Under the pieces are notes generated by a model. The model was not told where the DNA came from and did not search any database. It saw only the letters and a program-made list of their open reading frames with translations. DNA of 64,000 bases from Caulobacteraceae bacterium (GTDB taxonomy: Bacteria > Pseudomonadota > Alphaproteobacteria > Caulobacterales > Caulobacteraceae), in assembly GCA_947441065.1 (NCBI GenBank), contig CANESI010000008.1, forward strand, positions 19,447 through 83,446, written 5' to 3'. The position numbers and the translations under genes are program-made. Shown one piece after another: positions 38,393 through 47,423 of this stretch; the first letter of the stretch is position 1, and every line of letters starts with the position of its first letter.

Positions 38393-40306
38393 ATGAGGCT
38401 CAAATCAGTGCAAATCAAGCATTTCAAACATGTCTTGGATTCCACTTTGGTGGATATCCACGAGGACATTACGTGCTTGGTTGGTAAGAATGAGAGCGGA
38501 AAGAGCACATTTTTGGAAGCCTTGCGCAGGCTCAAGCCTGCCCAAGGCGACGTTAAATTTGATTCTTCTAAACACTATCCAGCATGGCTAGAAAAGCGAC
38601 ATCGCCGTGAGGCTCAGTCGTCGGGCGGCGACTTGGAAAAGTCGAAACCGATAACAGCAACTTTTGTGCTTGATCCATTAGACATACAAGCGGTCTCAAA
38701 TGTACTTGGCAATGACGTACTAATATCTGAATTTTTTGAAATCAGCCGATTTTACAACAACGGCTACCATTATTCTTTACAGGTGAACGAGTGCCGCGCT
38801 CTAAGCAATTTTTTGGATAAATTTGATTTATCAATTCAACTTGAAGCTTTGAAGTCTAGCAAGACGATTGACGCGCTACGAGTTGAAATCACGAAATTAT
38901 TAACCATTGACGAGTTGGTTGAAGAAGTACAGCCCATATCAGATGGTATCGATGATGTGTTCCCTCGGGGGCAGAGTTTGAGTCGAATCGCTTGGAATAT
39001 ATTGTTCCCTCGAGTGCCTAGTTTTTTCTATTTCTCCGATTACAGTCGATTGCCAAGTACTCTGCGCATTCGTGATCTCCTAGAGTCAGATGAGTCACAC
39101 CTGAGTGATGATCAACAAACCGCTTTGTCGTTGTTGAGGCTAGCGGGAAGCGATGATGAATACCTTCTCGATCCAGACTATGAAACACGGAAACGAGAAC
39201 TTGAGAATGTCGCTAACGAAATTTCTCAAGATGTCCTTAAATATTGGACGACCAATAACGATTTGCGTGTCATGATCGACATTACTCAGAAGACGGAGCA
39301 GAGGTTAGACGGTCAACACGCAGTACATGATGAAATGTACATTCGGATCTATGACAATAGACATATGCTGTCTCTGCAATTTGATGAACGCTCGTCCGGA
39401 TTTCAGTGGTTTTTTTCGTTTTTGGCTGCCTTTTCTCGTTATGAGTCAGACAATTCACCATTGATCATCCTCCTCGATGAACCGGCTCTTGGGCTTCATG
39501 CGAAGGCTCAGAAGGATTTCCTACGGTTCATTGAGGAGAGATTGGCGAAGCGCTGTCAGGTTATCTACACCACTCACTCGCCGTTTATGGTCCAGCCTGA
39601 TCATCTTGAGCGCGCGCGTCTTGTCGAGGATAAGGGCCGTGACATAGGTTCTGTTACGACTTCAGATGTTCTCACGACTGACCGTGATACCCTATTTCCC
39701 CTCCAAGCCGCGCTTGGCTATGACATTGCCCAGCATCTTTTCATCGCAAAGGACAACCTCGTTGTTGAGGGGCCGTCCGACTTCCTGTTTATGCAGACCA
39801 TCTCATCTCACCTGTTTGATAACGGACGCGAGGGGTTGAACTCACGTTGGGCCATTATGCCCTTAGGCGGAGCAGACGTTATTCCGGCCTTTGTGGCTCT
39901 CTTAGGGAATCACCTTGATGTAACGGTTGTTGTGGATGCCCGTAAGGAAGGGCACCAGAAGTTGTCGGGATTGGCCAAGGCCGGGTTCTTGGCGGAGAAG
40001 CGGATTATCACTATCGGCGAGATAGCCAACACCAAGATAGCTGATATTGAGGATCTATTTGACAAAGATGACTATGTAGCTCTCTACAACACCGCTTTCG
40101 ACAAGAAGATAAAGGCTGCTGATCTGAAGGGCACTGACCCAATTGTGCAGCAAATTGCCAGAGCGGAAGGGGTCGCACGCTATGATCACAACGCTCCTGC
40201 GGAAGTTTTGTTGCGCGAGCGGGCGAACCGTGTTGCGAACCTTTCGTCGGCGACGTTGGATGCGTTTGAAGCTCTGTTCAAGCGGATCAACGCCACACTT
40301 AGTTGA
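38393..40306 (+). CDS. OLD-family ATPase with TOPRIM nuclease domain (probable defence/nuclease gene)
   Basis: 637 residues. SMC-like ABC ATPase: Walker A GKNESGKS at residues 31-38, signature DERSSGFQWFFSF near residue 335 and Walker B LIILLDEPALGLH near 360 with a switch His in YTTHSPF. A TOPRIM domain follows with the acidic VVEGPSD near 456 and VVVDARKEG near 512, then IADIEDLF. Layout equals class 1 OLD proteins, which include phage P2 Old; several are anti-phage nucleases. No UvrD-like partner gene is adjacent. ATG at 38393 has GGGAG seven bases upstream. Base composition, especially in the first two thirds, is much more AT-rich than its neighbours, pointing to transfer next to tRNA-Arg. 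Confidence 0.88.
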   Translation: MRLKSVQIKHFKHVLDSTLVDIHEDITCLVGKNESGKSTFLEALRRLKPAQGDVKFDSSKHYPAWLEKRHRREAQSSGGDLEKSKPITATFVLDPLDIQAVSNVLGNDVLISEFFEISRFYNNGYHYSLQVNECRALSNFLDKFDLSIQLEALKSSKTIDALRVEITKLLTIDELVEEVQPISDGIDDVFPRGQSLSRIAWNILFPRVPSFFYFSDYSRLPSTLRIRDLLESDESHLSDDQQTALSLLRLAGSDDEYLLDPDYETRKRELENVANEISQDVLKYWTTNNDLRVMIDITQKTEQRLDGQHAVHDEMYIRIYDNRHMLSLQFDERSSGFQWFFSFLAAFSRYESDNSPLIILLDEPALGLHAKAQKDFLRFIEERLAKRCQVIYTTHSPFMVQPDHLERARLVEDKGRDIGSVTTSDVLTTDRDTLFPLQAALGYDIAQHLFIAKDNLVVEGPSDFLFMQTISSHLFDNGREGLNSRWAIMPLGGADVIPAFVALLGNHLDVTVVVDARKEGHQKLSGLAKAGFLAEKRIITIGEIANTKIADIEDLFDKDDYVALYNTAFDKKIKAADLKGTDPIVQQIARAEGVARYDHNAPAEVLLRERANRVANLSSATLDAFEALFKRINATLS

Positions 40307-40369
40307 AGCGCTTACTTACCAAATGTAAGATCAATTTCGTTGACGATGGGTGGTCACCGTTCTCGAAAG

Positions 40370-41593
40370 TCAATTGAAAGCCGCACTATAGGCCGCCAGC
40401 CCCTCGGCCAGATCAGCTTTTAGGTCTGCGACATCTTCCAATCCGATATGCAGACGGATCAGGGGGCCTTGTAGCCTTGGGTCAGCGGCGGTGCGGACCA
40501 GTTGGGGGTCGCACGGGATGGCGAGGCTTTCATAGCCGCCCCAGGAAAAGCCAAGACCGAAGAGCTGGAGGCTGTTGATCAGGGCATCAACCGCCACCTT
40601 GGGTCCGGGCGTCAGGATGAAGCTGAACAGACCGCATAGGCCGTCATAATCTCTGGCCCAGATCTCATGACCGCGAGCGCCGGGAAGAGCGGGGCAGAGG
40701 ACCTCGCTGACCTGGGGCTGCTCGCGCAGCCATTGGGCGATATCGAGTGTGCTCTTGCCATGTCGCTCTAGCCGTACCGACAGGGTGCGAAGGCCGCGCA
40801 GCATCTGATAGGCATCTTCGGACGAGGTGGCCCACCCGACCTGCCAGACCCCGTCATCGAGCATTTGTAAGAGGGCCGGGTCGCGCGTCGAGGCCGAACC
40901 CATAAAGACGTCCGAATGGCCGCCGACATATTTGGTCAGGGCTTGGATACTGATATCGATCCCATGGGCCAGCGGCTTGAACAGCAGGCCCGCGCCCCAG
41001 GTATTGTCCATCATGCTGATGATCCCGCGCGCCTTGGCGATGGCGGCGATAGCGGGGGCGTCTTGCATCTCAAAGGTCAAGGAGCCGGGCGACTCGATTA
41101 GCACGACGCGGGTGCGCGCCGTTGCCAAGGCCATGATCCCTTCGGCACTGGCGGTCGGGGGGAAATAGATAATCTCCATGCCCAGACGCTTGAGGACCGT
41201 GTCGCAAAAGCGGCGGGTCGGCGCATAGGCGCAGTCTGGCACCAGCACCCCGTCACCGGCCCTCAAGACCGACAGCAGCGCGCCGGTAATGGCGGCCAGC
41301 CCCGAGGGGAACAGGCGCGTACCGATGGCCCCTTCGAGGTCACTGAGGGCCGCCATCAAGGTCTGATGGATCGGCAGTCCCGCTCGGCCATAGGTCAGAA
41401 GGTCATGGTCATAGAGGGCGTCAGAGTCGGCCATCAGGATCGTCGAGCCGCGCTGAACCGCCGGATTGACCGTTCGGACCGCTTCAAACGTGCCTTTACG
41501 GTCATGAAGCAGACGGGTTTGCTGGCCAAGGGCGTCGTGAGGGTCCAAACTTGGCGCGATGACGCTGGATTCGGGCGTTTTGGAATGGGTCAT
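40370..41593 (-). CDS. metC: Cystathionine beta-lyase
   Basis: Cys/Met metabolism PLP enzyme converting cystathionine to homocysteine. Visible: TRLLHDRKGTFEAVRTVNPAVQRGST, YGRAGLPIHQTL, SGLAAITGALLSVL and the PLP lysine in ALTKYVGGHSDVFMG. The C-terminal FGLGFSWGGYESLA favours MetC over MetB. 407 residues from ATG 41593; 33 additional bases upstream are open. Its start region overlaps that of the divergent binding-protein gene. Confidence 0.92.
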   Translation of the reverse strand: MTHSKTPESSVIAPSLDPHDALGQQTRLLHDRKGTFEAVRTVNPAVQRGSTILMADSDALYDHDLLTYGRAGLPIHQTLMAALSDLEGAIGTRLFPSGLAAITGALLSVLRAGDGVLVPDCAYAPTRRFCDTVLKRLGMEIIYFPPTASAEGIMALATARTRVVLIESPGSLTFEMQDAPAIAAIAKARGIISMMDNTWGAGLLFKPLAHGIDISIQALTKYVGGHSDVFMGSASTRDPALLQMLDDGVWQVGWATSSEDAYQMLRGLRTLSVRLERHGKSTLDIAQWLREQPQVSEVLCPALPGARGHEIWARDYDGLCGLFSFILTPGPKVAVDALINSLQLFGLGFSWGGYESLAIPCDPQLVRTAADPRLQGPLIRLHIGLEDVADLKADLAEGLAAYSAAFN

Positions 41594-41599
41594 GAGCGC

Positions 41600-42769
41600 G
41601 TGACGATCCCTCGCAAACTGTCGCAAGTCCTGACTGTTAGTCCCCTGCGCAGCGAGCGTCGAGGGCTGAGCCGATTATGGATGGGATTCCTTGCGGTTCT
41701 GATGCTGGCGGCCTGCAACGGCCCTTCTGATCGCCCGACATCTGACCAAGTCTCTACCAAGGCGGCGGCGAGCCAGGCGGCTGAAACCGATCTCAAGGCT
41801 CCAAAATCTGGCCAGACCCTTAAGGCGGTCAAGGCGCGGGGTGTGCTGCTCTGCGGGATCAATACCGGCTTGGCGGGCTTTGCCTTGAAGGACAATCGGG
41901 GCGTATGGCGCGGCTTTGATGTCGACTATTGCCGAGCCCTGTCAGCAGCGGTTCTGGGCGATGCCAATCGGGTGCAGTTCGTGCCCGTGGATACGGCCTC
42001 GCGTTTGACGGCCTTGCAGTCAGGCAAGGTCGATGTGCTGGCGCGCAACACCACCTGGACCCTGCAGCGGGACGTGGCGATGGATCTCGACTTTGCCGGG
42101 GTCAGCTATTTTGATGGCCAAGGCCTGTTGGCCCCGCGGGCCCTGAAGCTGCAATCGGCGGCAGACCTGAATGGCGCGCGCATTTGCGTGCAGGGCAATA
42201 CCACCACCCAAAAGGCGCTTGATGAGTATTTCAAGGGGCGCGGCCTGAGCTACACAGCCGTTCTGGTACCCTCCGAAGCGGCGGGGCGGCTCGCCTATCA
42301 AGCGGAGAAATGCGACGTCTTTAGCGCCGACATTTCCGCCCTTGCTGCGGCTCGGTCCTTGCTTAACAGTCCGGATAGTCACGTGATCTTGCCCGTCGGT
42401 GCAGTAATGCAGCCCTTGGGGCCTGTGGTGCGCGGGCAGGATCAGCAATGGGCCCATATCACCCGATGGACCCTCAATGCCCTGATCATGGCCGAAGAGC
42501 TTGGCCTGACCTCCAAAGGCGTTGAGCAGGCCCGTAAGACCTCCGCCATGCCTGAAGCGCGCCGCCTTTTGGGGGTGGAGCCCGGCTTTGGCCAGATGCT
42601 CGGCCTCGATGATGGCTGGGCCTATCGCGCCATTGGTCAGGTCGGCAACTATGGCGAAATATTCGAGCGCAATATCGGTGCCCAGTCGCCGCTCAAGCTG
42701 GAACGTGGCCTTAATGCCCTGTGGAGCGCGCCGCGCCCGGGACTGCTCTATTCGCCGCCGCTGGTCTAG
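41600..42769 (+). CDS. Amino-acid ABC transporter substrate-binding lipoprotein (AapJ-like), orphan
   Basis: Family 3 solute-binding protein resembling the general L-amino-acid binding protein AapJ. After a basic n-region (RSERRGLSRLW) a hydrophobic segment ends in the lipobox LMLAAC, so it is probably a lipoprotein. Mature part: VKARGVLLCGINTGLAGFALKD, GFDVDYCRALSAAVLGD and LDFAGVSYFDGQG. No permease or ATPase gene follows; the next gene is convergent. The start is uncertain: GTG 41600 is chosen because it retains the whole signal peptide; ATG 41585 and ATG 41681 are alternatives. Its stop shares CTAG with the convergent Rieske gene. Confidence 0.85.
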   Translation: MTIPRKLSQVLTVSPLRSERRGLSRLWMGFLAVLMLAACNGPSDRPTSDQVSTKAAASQAAETDLKAPKSGQTLKAVKARGVLLCGINTGLAGFALKDNRGVWRGFDVDYCRALSAAVLGDANRVQFVPVDTASRLTALQSGKVDVLARNTTWTLQRDVAMDLDFAGVSYFDGQGLLAPRALKLQSAADLNGARICVQGNTTTQKALDEYFKGRGLSYTAVLVPSEAAGRLAYQAEKCDVFSADISALAAARSLLNSPDSHVILPVGAVMQPLGPVVRGQDQQWAHITRWTLNALIMAEELGLTSKGVEQARKTSAMPEARRLLGVEPGFGQMLGLDDGWAYRAIGQVGNYGEIFERNIGAQSPLKLERGLNALWSAPRPGLLYSPPLV

Positions 42770-43554
42770 GGCGAGGTCAGCCAGACCTTTCCGTCGATCA
42801 AGCTGATCTTCGGGGCCGCTTCCAGCGTCAGGCCACGTCCGTCACAGCTCTGACCGGTACGAACATCAAAGCGGTAATCGTGCCATGGACAGCGCACCGT
42901 GCCATCCTCGACCGGCGTTTCATCCAGTGGGCCAAGCCAGTGCGGGCAAAGGGCGGAGAAGGCGGTCAACTGACCGTCGATCATGGCGAGCCGCACAGGT
43001 CGCCCTCCGGCCTCGACCGTTAGGGGAAGGCGCTCCATCAGGGCATCGCTTGGGCCAAGGTCGATGGGGGCAAAGGGGGCGGAATCGGGCAAGCGGCTGG
43101 TCTGCTCGCGCCGGATCATCATGGCCTCATCCTCATCCCAAAGGCGGGTATAGAGGGCGACAAAGCCTTCTCCGATGGCGGATAGCCGGTCTGGGTCCTG
43201 TTCGGCGATATGATAGGTGATGATCACCCGCGTCTGGTCGGTGCAGAGGGGCTGCATTTGAACCCGGATCTCGGATCCAGCGCCTGAGCCCTCTTCAGTG
43301 ACAACCACATATCGATGGTCGGCACGGTCGGCGTGGAGCTTGACGATCTGGCGGCGACGCTCACCGCCGGGCTGGCTGGTCAGGGCCACGCGCCAGCCCG
43401 CAGCATCCATGCCGACCAGCTCACAGGCCGCAAAGCTCGTATCGTGCAGGGAGGGCAGATGTTGCCAGTCGAAGACATTTTCCCAGATACGCGCCACGCT
43501 GGCCTGAACCAGACGCTCATAGGTCGTCGCCGTCGAGAGGGGCTGCGAACTCAC
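42766..43554 (-). CDS. SRPBCC-Rieske [2Fe-2S] fusion protein
   Basis: 262 residues. The C-terminal third is a Rieske domain with CPHW and CPWHDYRFD (C-x-H ... C-x2-H) near residue 200, binding a [2Fe-2S] cluster. The first 150 residues look like an SRPBCC/START-type ligand-binding domain (ERLVQASVARIWENVFDWQHLPSLHD). This is the opposite of the Rieske-then-catalytic order of ring-hydroxylating oxygenases, and no mononuclear iron triad is obvious. GTG at 43554 overlaps the sseA stop as GTGA, so it is the last gene of cysK-sseA-Rieske. Function unknown; electron transfer or redox sensing is possible. Confidence 0.82.
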   Translation of the reverse strand: MSSQPLSTATTYERLVQASVARIWENVFDWQHLPSLHDTSFAACELVGMDAAGWRVALTSQPGGERRRQIVKLHADRADHRYVVVTEEGSGAGSEIRVQMQPLCTDQTRVIITYHIAEQDPDRLSAIGEGFVALYTRLWDEDEAMMIRREQTSRLPDSAPFAPIDLGPSDALMERLPLTVEAGGRPVRLAMIDGQLTAFSALCPHWLGPLDETPVEDGTVRCPWHDYRFDVRTGQSCDGRGLTLEAAPKISLIDGKVWLTSP

Positions 43555-44402
43555 GCTGGACCTGTCACCACGGGCATGTCGTCCAAGCTGCCCCATTCGG
43601 CCCACGAGCCGTCATAGACCGGGGTGCGCCAACGACCGAGCCTTGCCAGAGCAAGGGCCAGCAGAGAGGCGGTAATGCCCGAGCCGCAGGTGGTCACGAT
43701 AGGCTTTGTGACATCCACGCCCGAGGCGGCAAAGACGGCCTCGAGTTGGTCCGCAGGCAGCAAGGTTCCATCGGCAGCCGTCAGCAGACTGGCGGGCAGA
43801 TTGTATGAACCGGGCATGTGACCACTGCGCAGACCGGCGCGGGGCTCTGGAACCTCGCCCGTAAAGCGTCCGGCTGGGCGGGCGTCAAGGAGTTGTTCCT
43901 TGCCGCTGTCCAGATCGCGCTTCACTTGCGCGGCAGTGCGGACCAGATCGGCATTGTAACGGGCGGTGAAGTGGCGTTCGCGGGGTGGCGGGGGCAAGTC
44001 TTCGACTGGGCGGCCCTCGGCGAGCCATTTGCGCAGGCCGCCGTCCAGAACCACCACATCCTCATGGCCCATCAGCCGGAAGGTCCACCAGACCCGCGCG
44101 GCGGAAAAGACGCCGTGGCTGTCATAGACGACGATCCGATAGCCGTCGCCGAGGCCCATCTTGCGAACGCGCGATGAGAACTTCTCAGGCGGCGGGGCCA
44201 TATGCGGCAGGTCGCTGGCCGTGTCGGATATTTCGTCAATATCGAAAAATACCGCGCCGGGGATATGGCCTTGCTCATATTCCGCGCGGGCATCGCGCTC
44301 GACACCGGGCATGAACCAGGTGGCATCAATGACGCGCACATCGGGGGCGGAGAGGTGCTCAGCGAGCCATTGGGTGCTGACGAGGGGGTCTTTGGTGATC
44401 AT
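43551..44402 (-). CDS. sseA: 3-mercaptopyruvate sulfurtransferase
   Basis: Two rhodanese domains in 283 residues. Domain 1 (LVSTQWLAEHL... VRVIDATWFMPG... YDSHGVFSAARVWWTFRLMG) is inactive; domain 2 carries the active-site loop CGSGITAS around residue 235. Transfers sulfur from mercaptopyruvate to thiols or cyanide. ATG at 44402 lies 7 bp after the cysK stop. The C-terminal YDGSWAEWGS is typical of SseA. Confidence 0.94.
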   Translation of the reverse strand: MITKDPLVSTQWLAEHLSAPDVRVIDATWFMPGVERDARAEYEQGHIPGAVFFDIDEISDTASDLPHMAPPPEKFSSRVRKMGLGDGYRIVVYDSHGVFSAARVWWTFRLMGHEDVVVLDGGLRKWLAEGRPVEDLPPPPRERHFTARYNADLVRTAAQVKRDLDSGKEQLLDARPAGRFTGEVPEPRAGLRSGHMPGSYNLPASLLTAADGTLLPADQLEAVFAASGVDVTKPIVTTCGSGITASLLALALARLGRWRTPVYDGSWAEWGSLDDMPVVTGPA

Positions 44403-44409
44403 GGGTGCT

Positions 44410-45408
44410 TCACAGCCAAGAGGGAACGGGAAGGTCACGCTCGCGAAGGAACGCGGGGTTAAAGAGCTTACTTTGATAGCGCGAGCCGTGGTCGCACAGG
44501 ATGGTGACGATGGTCTTTCCGGGGCCAAGATCGCGGGCGAGCCGAACGGCGCCGGCAATATTCATCCCAGCTGAGCCGCCGAGGCAAAGGCCCTCATGCT
44601 GGACCAGATCGAACACCTGCTCGATCGCTTCGGCATCGGGGATCAGATAGGCATAGTCAACGCTCAAACCTTCGAGATTGGCGGTGATCCGGCCCTGTCC
44701 AATCCCTTCGGTAATCGAAGTGCCCTCGGCCTTAAGCTCGCCGTGGGTGTACCAGTTGTAGAGCGAGGCGCCGTAAGGGTCGGCCAAAGCGATGGCGATC
44801 TTGGGATTACGTTCAATCAGGGCCATGGCCACGCCCGCCAAGGTGCCGCCAGAGCCGACGGCGCTAACAAAGCCATCGACCTTGCCGTCCGTCTGCGCCC
44901 AGATTTCCGGACCGGTGGTCTCATAGTGGGCGAGGCGGTTGGCAACATTGTCGAACTGATTGGCCCAGATCACGCCATTGGGCTCGCTCGCGGCCCGTTC
45001 CTCGGCCAGACGTCCTGAATAGCGCACATAGTTGTTGGGGTTGGCGTAGGGGGCCGCATCGACCTCGATCAGTTCGGCGCCCATCAGGCGGATGGCGTCC
45101 TTCTTTTCTTGGCTCTGGGTGCGAGGAATGACGATGGCGGTGCGATAGCCCAGCGCAGAGGCCACCATAGCCAGTCCAATGCCCGTATTGCCCGCCGTGC
45201 CCTCGACGATCAGGCCGCCGGGACGCAAGAGCCCGCGCTGCTCGGCGTCGCGAATGATATAGAGCGCGGCGCGATCCTTGACCGACTGGCCGGGGTTCAT
45301 AAATTCCGCCTTGCCCCAGATTTCGCATCCGGTGGCGGCGCTCGCCCGGTTGAGGCGGATCAGTGGCGTATTGCCGATGGCGTCGATGACGCTGCGGGCC
45401 GAAGACAT
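44410..45408 (-). CDS. cysK: Cysteine synthase A (O-acetylserine sulfhydrylase)
   Basis: PLP enzyme joining sulfide to O-acetylserine. IGNTPLIRLNRAS, the PLP lysine in NPGQSVKDRAALYII, EGTAGNTGIGLAMVA and SAVGSGGTLAGVA are present. 332 residues. First gene of the cysK-sseA-Rieske operon; the start is only 24 bp from the first possible start of the divergent ChrR-like gene. Confidence 0.94.
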   Translation of the reverse strand: MSSARSVIDAIGNTPLIRLNRASAATGCEIWGKAEFMNPGQSVKDRAALYIIRDAEQRGLLRPGGLIVEGTAGNTGIGLAMVASALGYRTAIVIPRTQSQEKKDAIRLMGAELIEVDAAPYANPNNYVRYSGRLAEERAASEPNGVIWANQFDNVANRLAHYETTGPEIWAQTDGKVDGFVSAVGSGGTLAGVAMALIERNPKIAIALADPYGASLYNWYTHGELKAEGTSITEGIGQGRITANLEGLSVDYAYLIPDAEAIEQVFDLVQHEGLCLGGSAGMNIAGAVRLARDLGPGKTIVTILCDHGSRYQSKLFNPAFLRERDLPVPSWL

Positions 45409-45432
45409 GAACTAAACCCTTACCGTGTTCCA

Positions 45433-46170
45433 ATGTCAGGCTTGGCCCAAATGCCGCCGGTTCGCAAGTCAGGTGGTGATCCAAAAGCCAAGGTTCAACG
45501 TAAACCGCTCAACGAAAACGACGAGGCAGGGTTCGTGGAGTCAATTTATCTGGATTATGCGGCCGGTTCCCTGTCGCCTTCAGCGCGATTGCTGATGGAC
45601 GCCCATTTGGCGCTGCGGCCGGAAAACCAAAGTTTTGTGTCGCTCTGGGAAAGCCTTGGCGGGTGCCTGCTCGACGGCGATGAGCCTTCGTTCGAGGCAC
45701 GGCCTCTGGGGGATTTCGATTTTGCGGCCATGGATGCGCCGGTGCGTGCGCCTCGCCCCAGCCCCGCCTCCTTACCTGCGCCTCTGGCCGAGGTGATTGG
45801 TAAGCCCATCTCAGAGATCGACTGGATCAGCACCTTGCCCGGGATGAAGGAATATTCGGTTCCCGGCTGGCCACAGGCGCGTCTGGTGCGGCTGGCGGCG
45901 GGGCGAACCATTCCGCGCCATAGCCATGGCGGCCTAGAGCTGACGCTGGTGCTGGAGGGGGCCTTTAGCGACGGTCAGGGTCTCTATGAGCGCGGCGATG
46001 TCTGCGTGGCCGATGAGACGGTCGAGCATAGTCCGCGCGTCTCCCCGGACCGGGAATGCCTCTGTTTTGCCGTTATCGAGGGGCCCTATCGTCTCACAGG
46101 GGTTTGGCAGATGATTTCAGCGGTCAATGATCTGGTCCAAGGGCTCAAACCCAAGGGAGCTATGGCCTGA
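45433..46170 (+). CDS. ChrR-like cupin anti-sigma factor relative lacking zinc cysteines
   Basis: Resembles ChrR anti-sigma factors: an N-terminal sigma-binding helix region (YLDYAAGSLSPSARLLMDAHLAL) and a C-terminal cupin (GRTIPRHSHGGLELTLVLEGAFSD, YERGDVCVADETVEHSP). In ChrR the first domain uses H-x3-C-x2-C for zinc; here the His is kept but the two Cys positions read Arg and Asn. No ECF sigma gene is adjacent. The start is uncertain: ATG 45433 gives 245 residues, but GTG 45535 with GAGG eight bases upstream gives 211, closer to ChrR size and leaving a more normal divergent promoter region. Confidence 0.78.
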   Translation: MSGLAQMPPVRKSGGDPKAKVQRKPLNENDEAGFVESIYLDYAAGSLSPSARLLMDAHLALRPENQSFVSLWESLGGCLLDGDEPSFEARPLGDFDFAAMDAPVRAPRPSPASLPAPLAEVIGKPISEIDWISTLPGMKEYSVPGWPQARLVRLAAGRTIPRHSHGGLELTLVLEGAFSDGQGLYERGDVCVADETVEHSPRVSPDRECLCFAVIEGPYRLTGVWQMISAVNDLVQGLKPKGAMA

Positions 46171-46964
46171 TGGCCCGTCCTGCCACACCAGCCGATGGCA
46201 TAGCCTGGGTCACGGGGGCCAGTTCAGGTATTGGTGAGGCGCTGGTTCACCGCCTCGTCGGCCAAGGCTGGCGCGTGGCGGTCACAGCCCGGCGGGCTGA
46301 GGCTCTCACGGCCTTGGCGCAGGCCCATCCTGGTCAGGTTGCAGTCTTTGCCGCAGATGTGTCTGACACCGCCGCCATGGCTCAGACCCTATCGGCCATC
46401 GAGCGAGATTTTGGCCCTATCGCCCTAGCCGTCCTCAATGCCGGCGTCTATCTGCCGGTCGATTCGCGCCGTCCTGATCCAGAGCTGTTCCGCCGGACCT
46501 TCGATGTGAACCTGATGGGGGTGGTCAATGGCTTGGCCCCGCTGATTCCCGCCATGCTCGGCCGGGGCAGGGGGCAGGTCCTGATCATCAGTTCCGCCAC
46601 CGGCTTTGGCGGTATGCCCACGGCGGCAGCTTACGGCGCGTCCAAGGCGGCCCTGATCAATATGGCCGAGACCCTGCGCATAGAGTTAGAGCCTCTGGGC
46701 CTTCGGGTTCAGGTCGCCACCCCCGGCTTTGTCGAGACCCCCGCCCAAGACGATAATGGCTTTCCCAAGCCCTTCATGATCTCGGCCCAGCGGGCGGCCC
46801 AGTATCTGACCGACGGCCTGAAGACCGGCGCGGTCGAGCTGAGTTTCCCCCGCCGGTTCACTTGGATGCTGAAGGCGCTTTATGCCCTGCCAAAGCGGCT
46901 CTATATCCCTTTGGTGCGCAAACAGACCGGCTGGGATGGCGACCATCCTGACTGGCCCAAATGA
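46170..46964 (+). CDS. Short-chain dehydrogenase/reductase
   Basis: Classical SDR of 264 residues: NAD(P) motif TGASSGIGEALVH, ADVSD, LNAGVY, catalytic Ser in ISSATGFGG and YGASK (Tyr/Lys). A C-terminal hydrophobic tail follows the catalytic domain. The ATG overlaps the preceding stop (TGATG), so it is translationally coupled with the ChrR-like gene. Substrate unknown. Confidence 0.9.
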   Translation: MARPATPADGIAWVTGASSGIGEALVHRLVGQGWRVAVTARRAEALTALAQAHPGQVAVFAADVSDTAAMAQTLSAIERDFGPIALAVLNAGVYLPVDSRRPDPELFRRTFDVNLMGVVNGLAPLIPAMLGRGRGQVLIISSATGFGGMPTAAAYGASKAALINMAETLRIELEPLGLRVQVATPGFVETPAQDDNGFPKPFMISAQRAAQYLTDGLKTGAVELSFPRRFTWMLKALYALPKRLYIPLVRKQTGWDGDHPDWPK

Positions 46965-46982
46965 CCTAAGAGGATCAGCGAG

Positions 46983-47423
46983 ATGGAATATCTACACACT
47001 ATGGTTCGGGTCACCGACCTAGAGGCCTCGCTGGACTTCTATTGCGCAAAGTTGGGGCTGGTCGAGGTGTCGCGCTACGACAATGAGGCCGGGCGCTTTA
47101 CCCTGATTTTCCTCAGCGCCACGGGCGATGTCGAAAAGTCCAAGGCCAACCGCTCACCCACCATCGAGCTGACCTATAATTGGGACCCAGAGGCCTATAC
47201 GGGCGGGCGCAATTTCGGCCATCTGGCCTATCAGGTTGATGACATCTATGCCCTGTGCCAAAAGCTGGCTGACGGCGGCGTCACCATCAACCGCCCCCCC
47301 CGCGACGGCCGCATGGCCTTTGTCCGCTCCCCCGATAATATCTCGTTCGAGCTCCTGCAAAAGGGCGCGAGCCTAGAGCCAGCGGAGCCGTGGCTGTCTA
47401 TGCCGAATGTTGGGGTTTGGTGA
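46983..47423 (+). CDS. gloA: Lactoylglutathione lyase (glyoxalase I)
   Basis: VOC-fold enzyme that detoxifies methylglyoxal with glutathione. All four expected metal ligands are visible: His in [10 protein letters not shown], Glu in TIELTYNWD, His in [10 protein letters not shown] and Glu in ISFELLQKG. 146 residues. Its last 117 bases plus 2 are repeated at 47977-48095. Confidence 0.93.
   Translation: MEYLHTMVRVTDLEASLDFYCAKLGLVEVSRYDNEAGRFTLIFLSATGDVEKSKANRSPTIELTYNWDPEAYTGGRNFGHLAYQVDDIYALCQKLADGGVTINRPPRDGRMAFVRSPDNISFELLQKGASLEPAEPWLSMPNVGVW

Noticed and set aside
38320..40370. Possible integrative element with attachment sites around the OLD gene
   Set aside because: No copy of the tRNA-Arg 3' end was found downstream (40300-40380) and no integrase or transposase is present, so only the single gene is claimed.
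41585..41700. SAM riboswitch upstream of metC
   Set aside because: The region upstream of metC overlaps the start of the divergent binding-protein gene and shows no SAM-riboswitch core.
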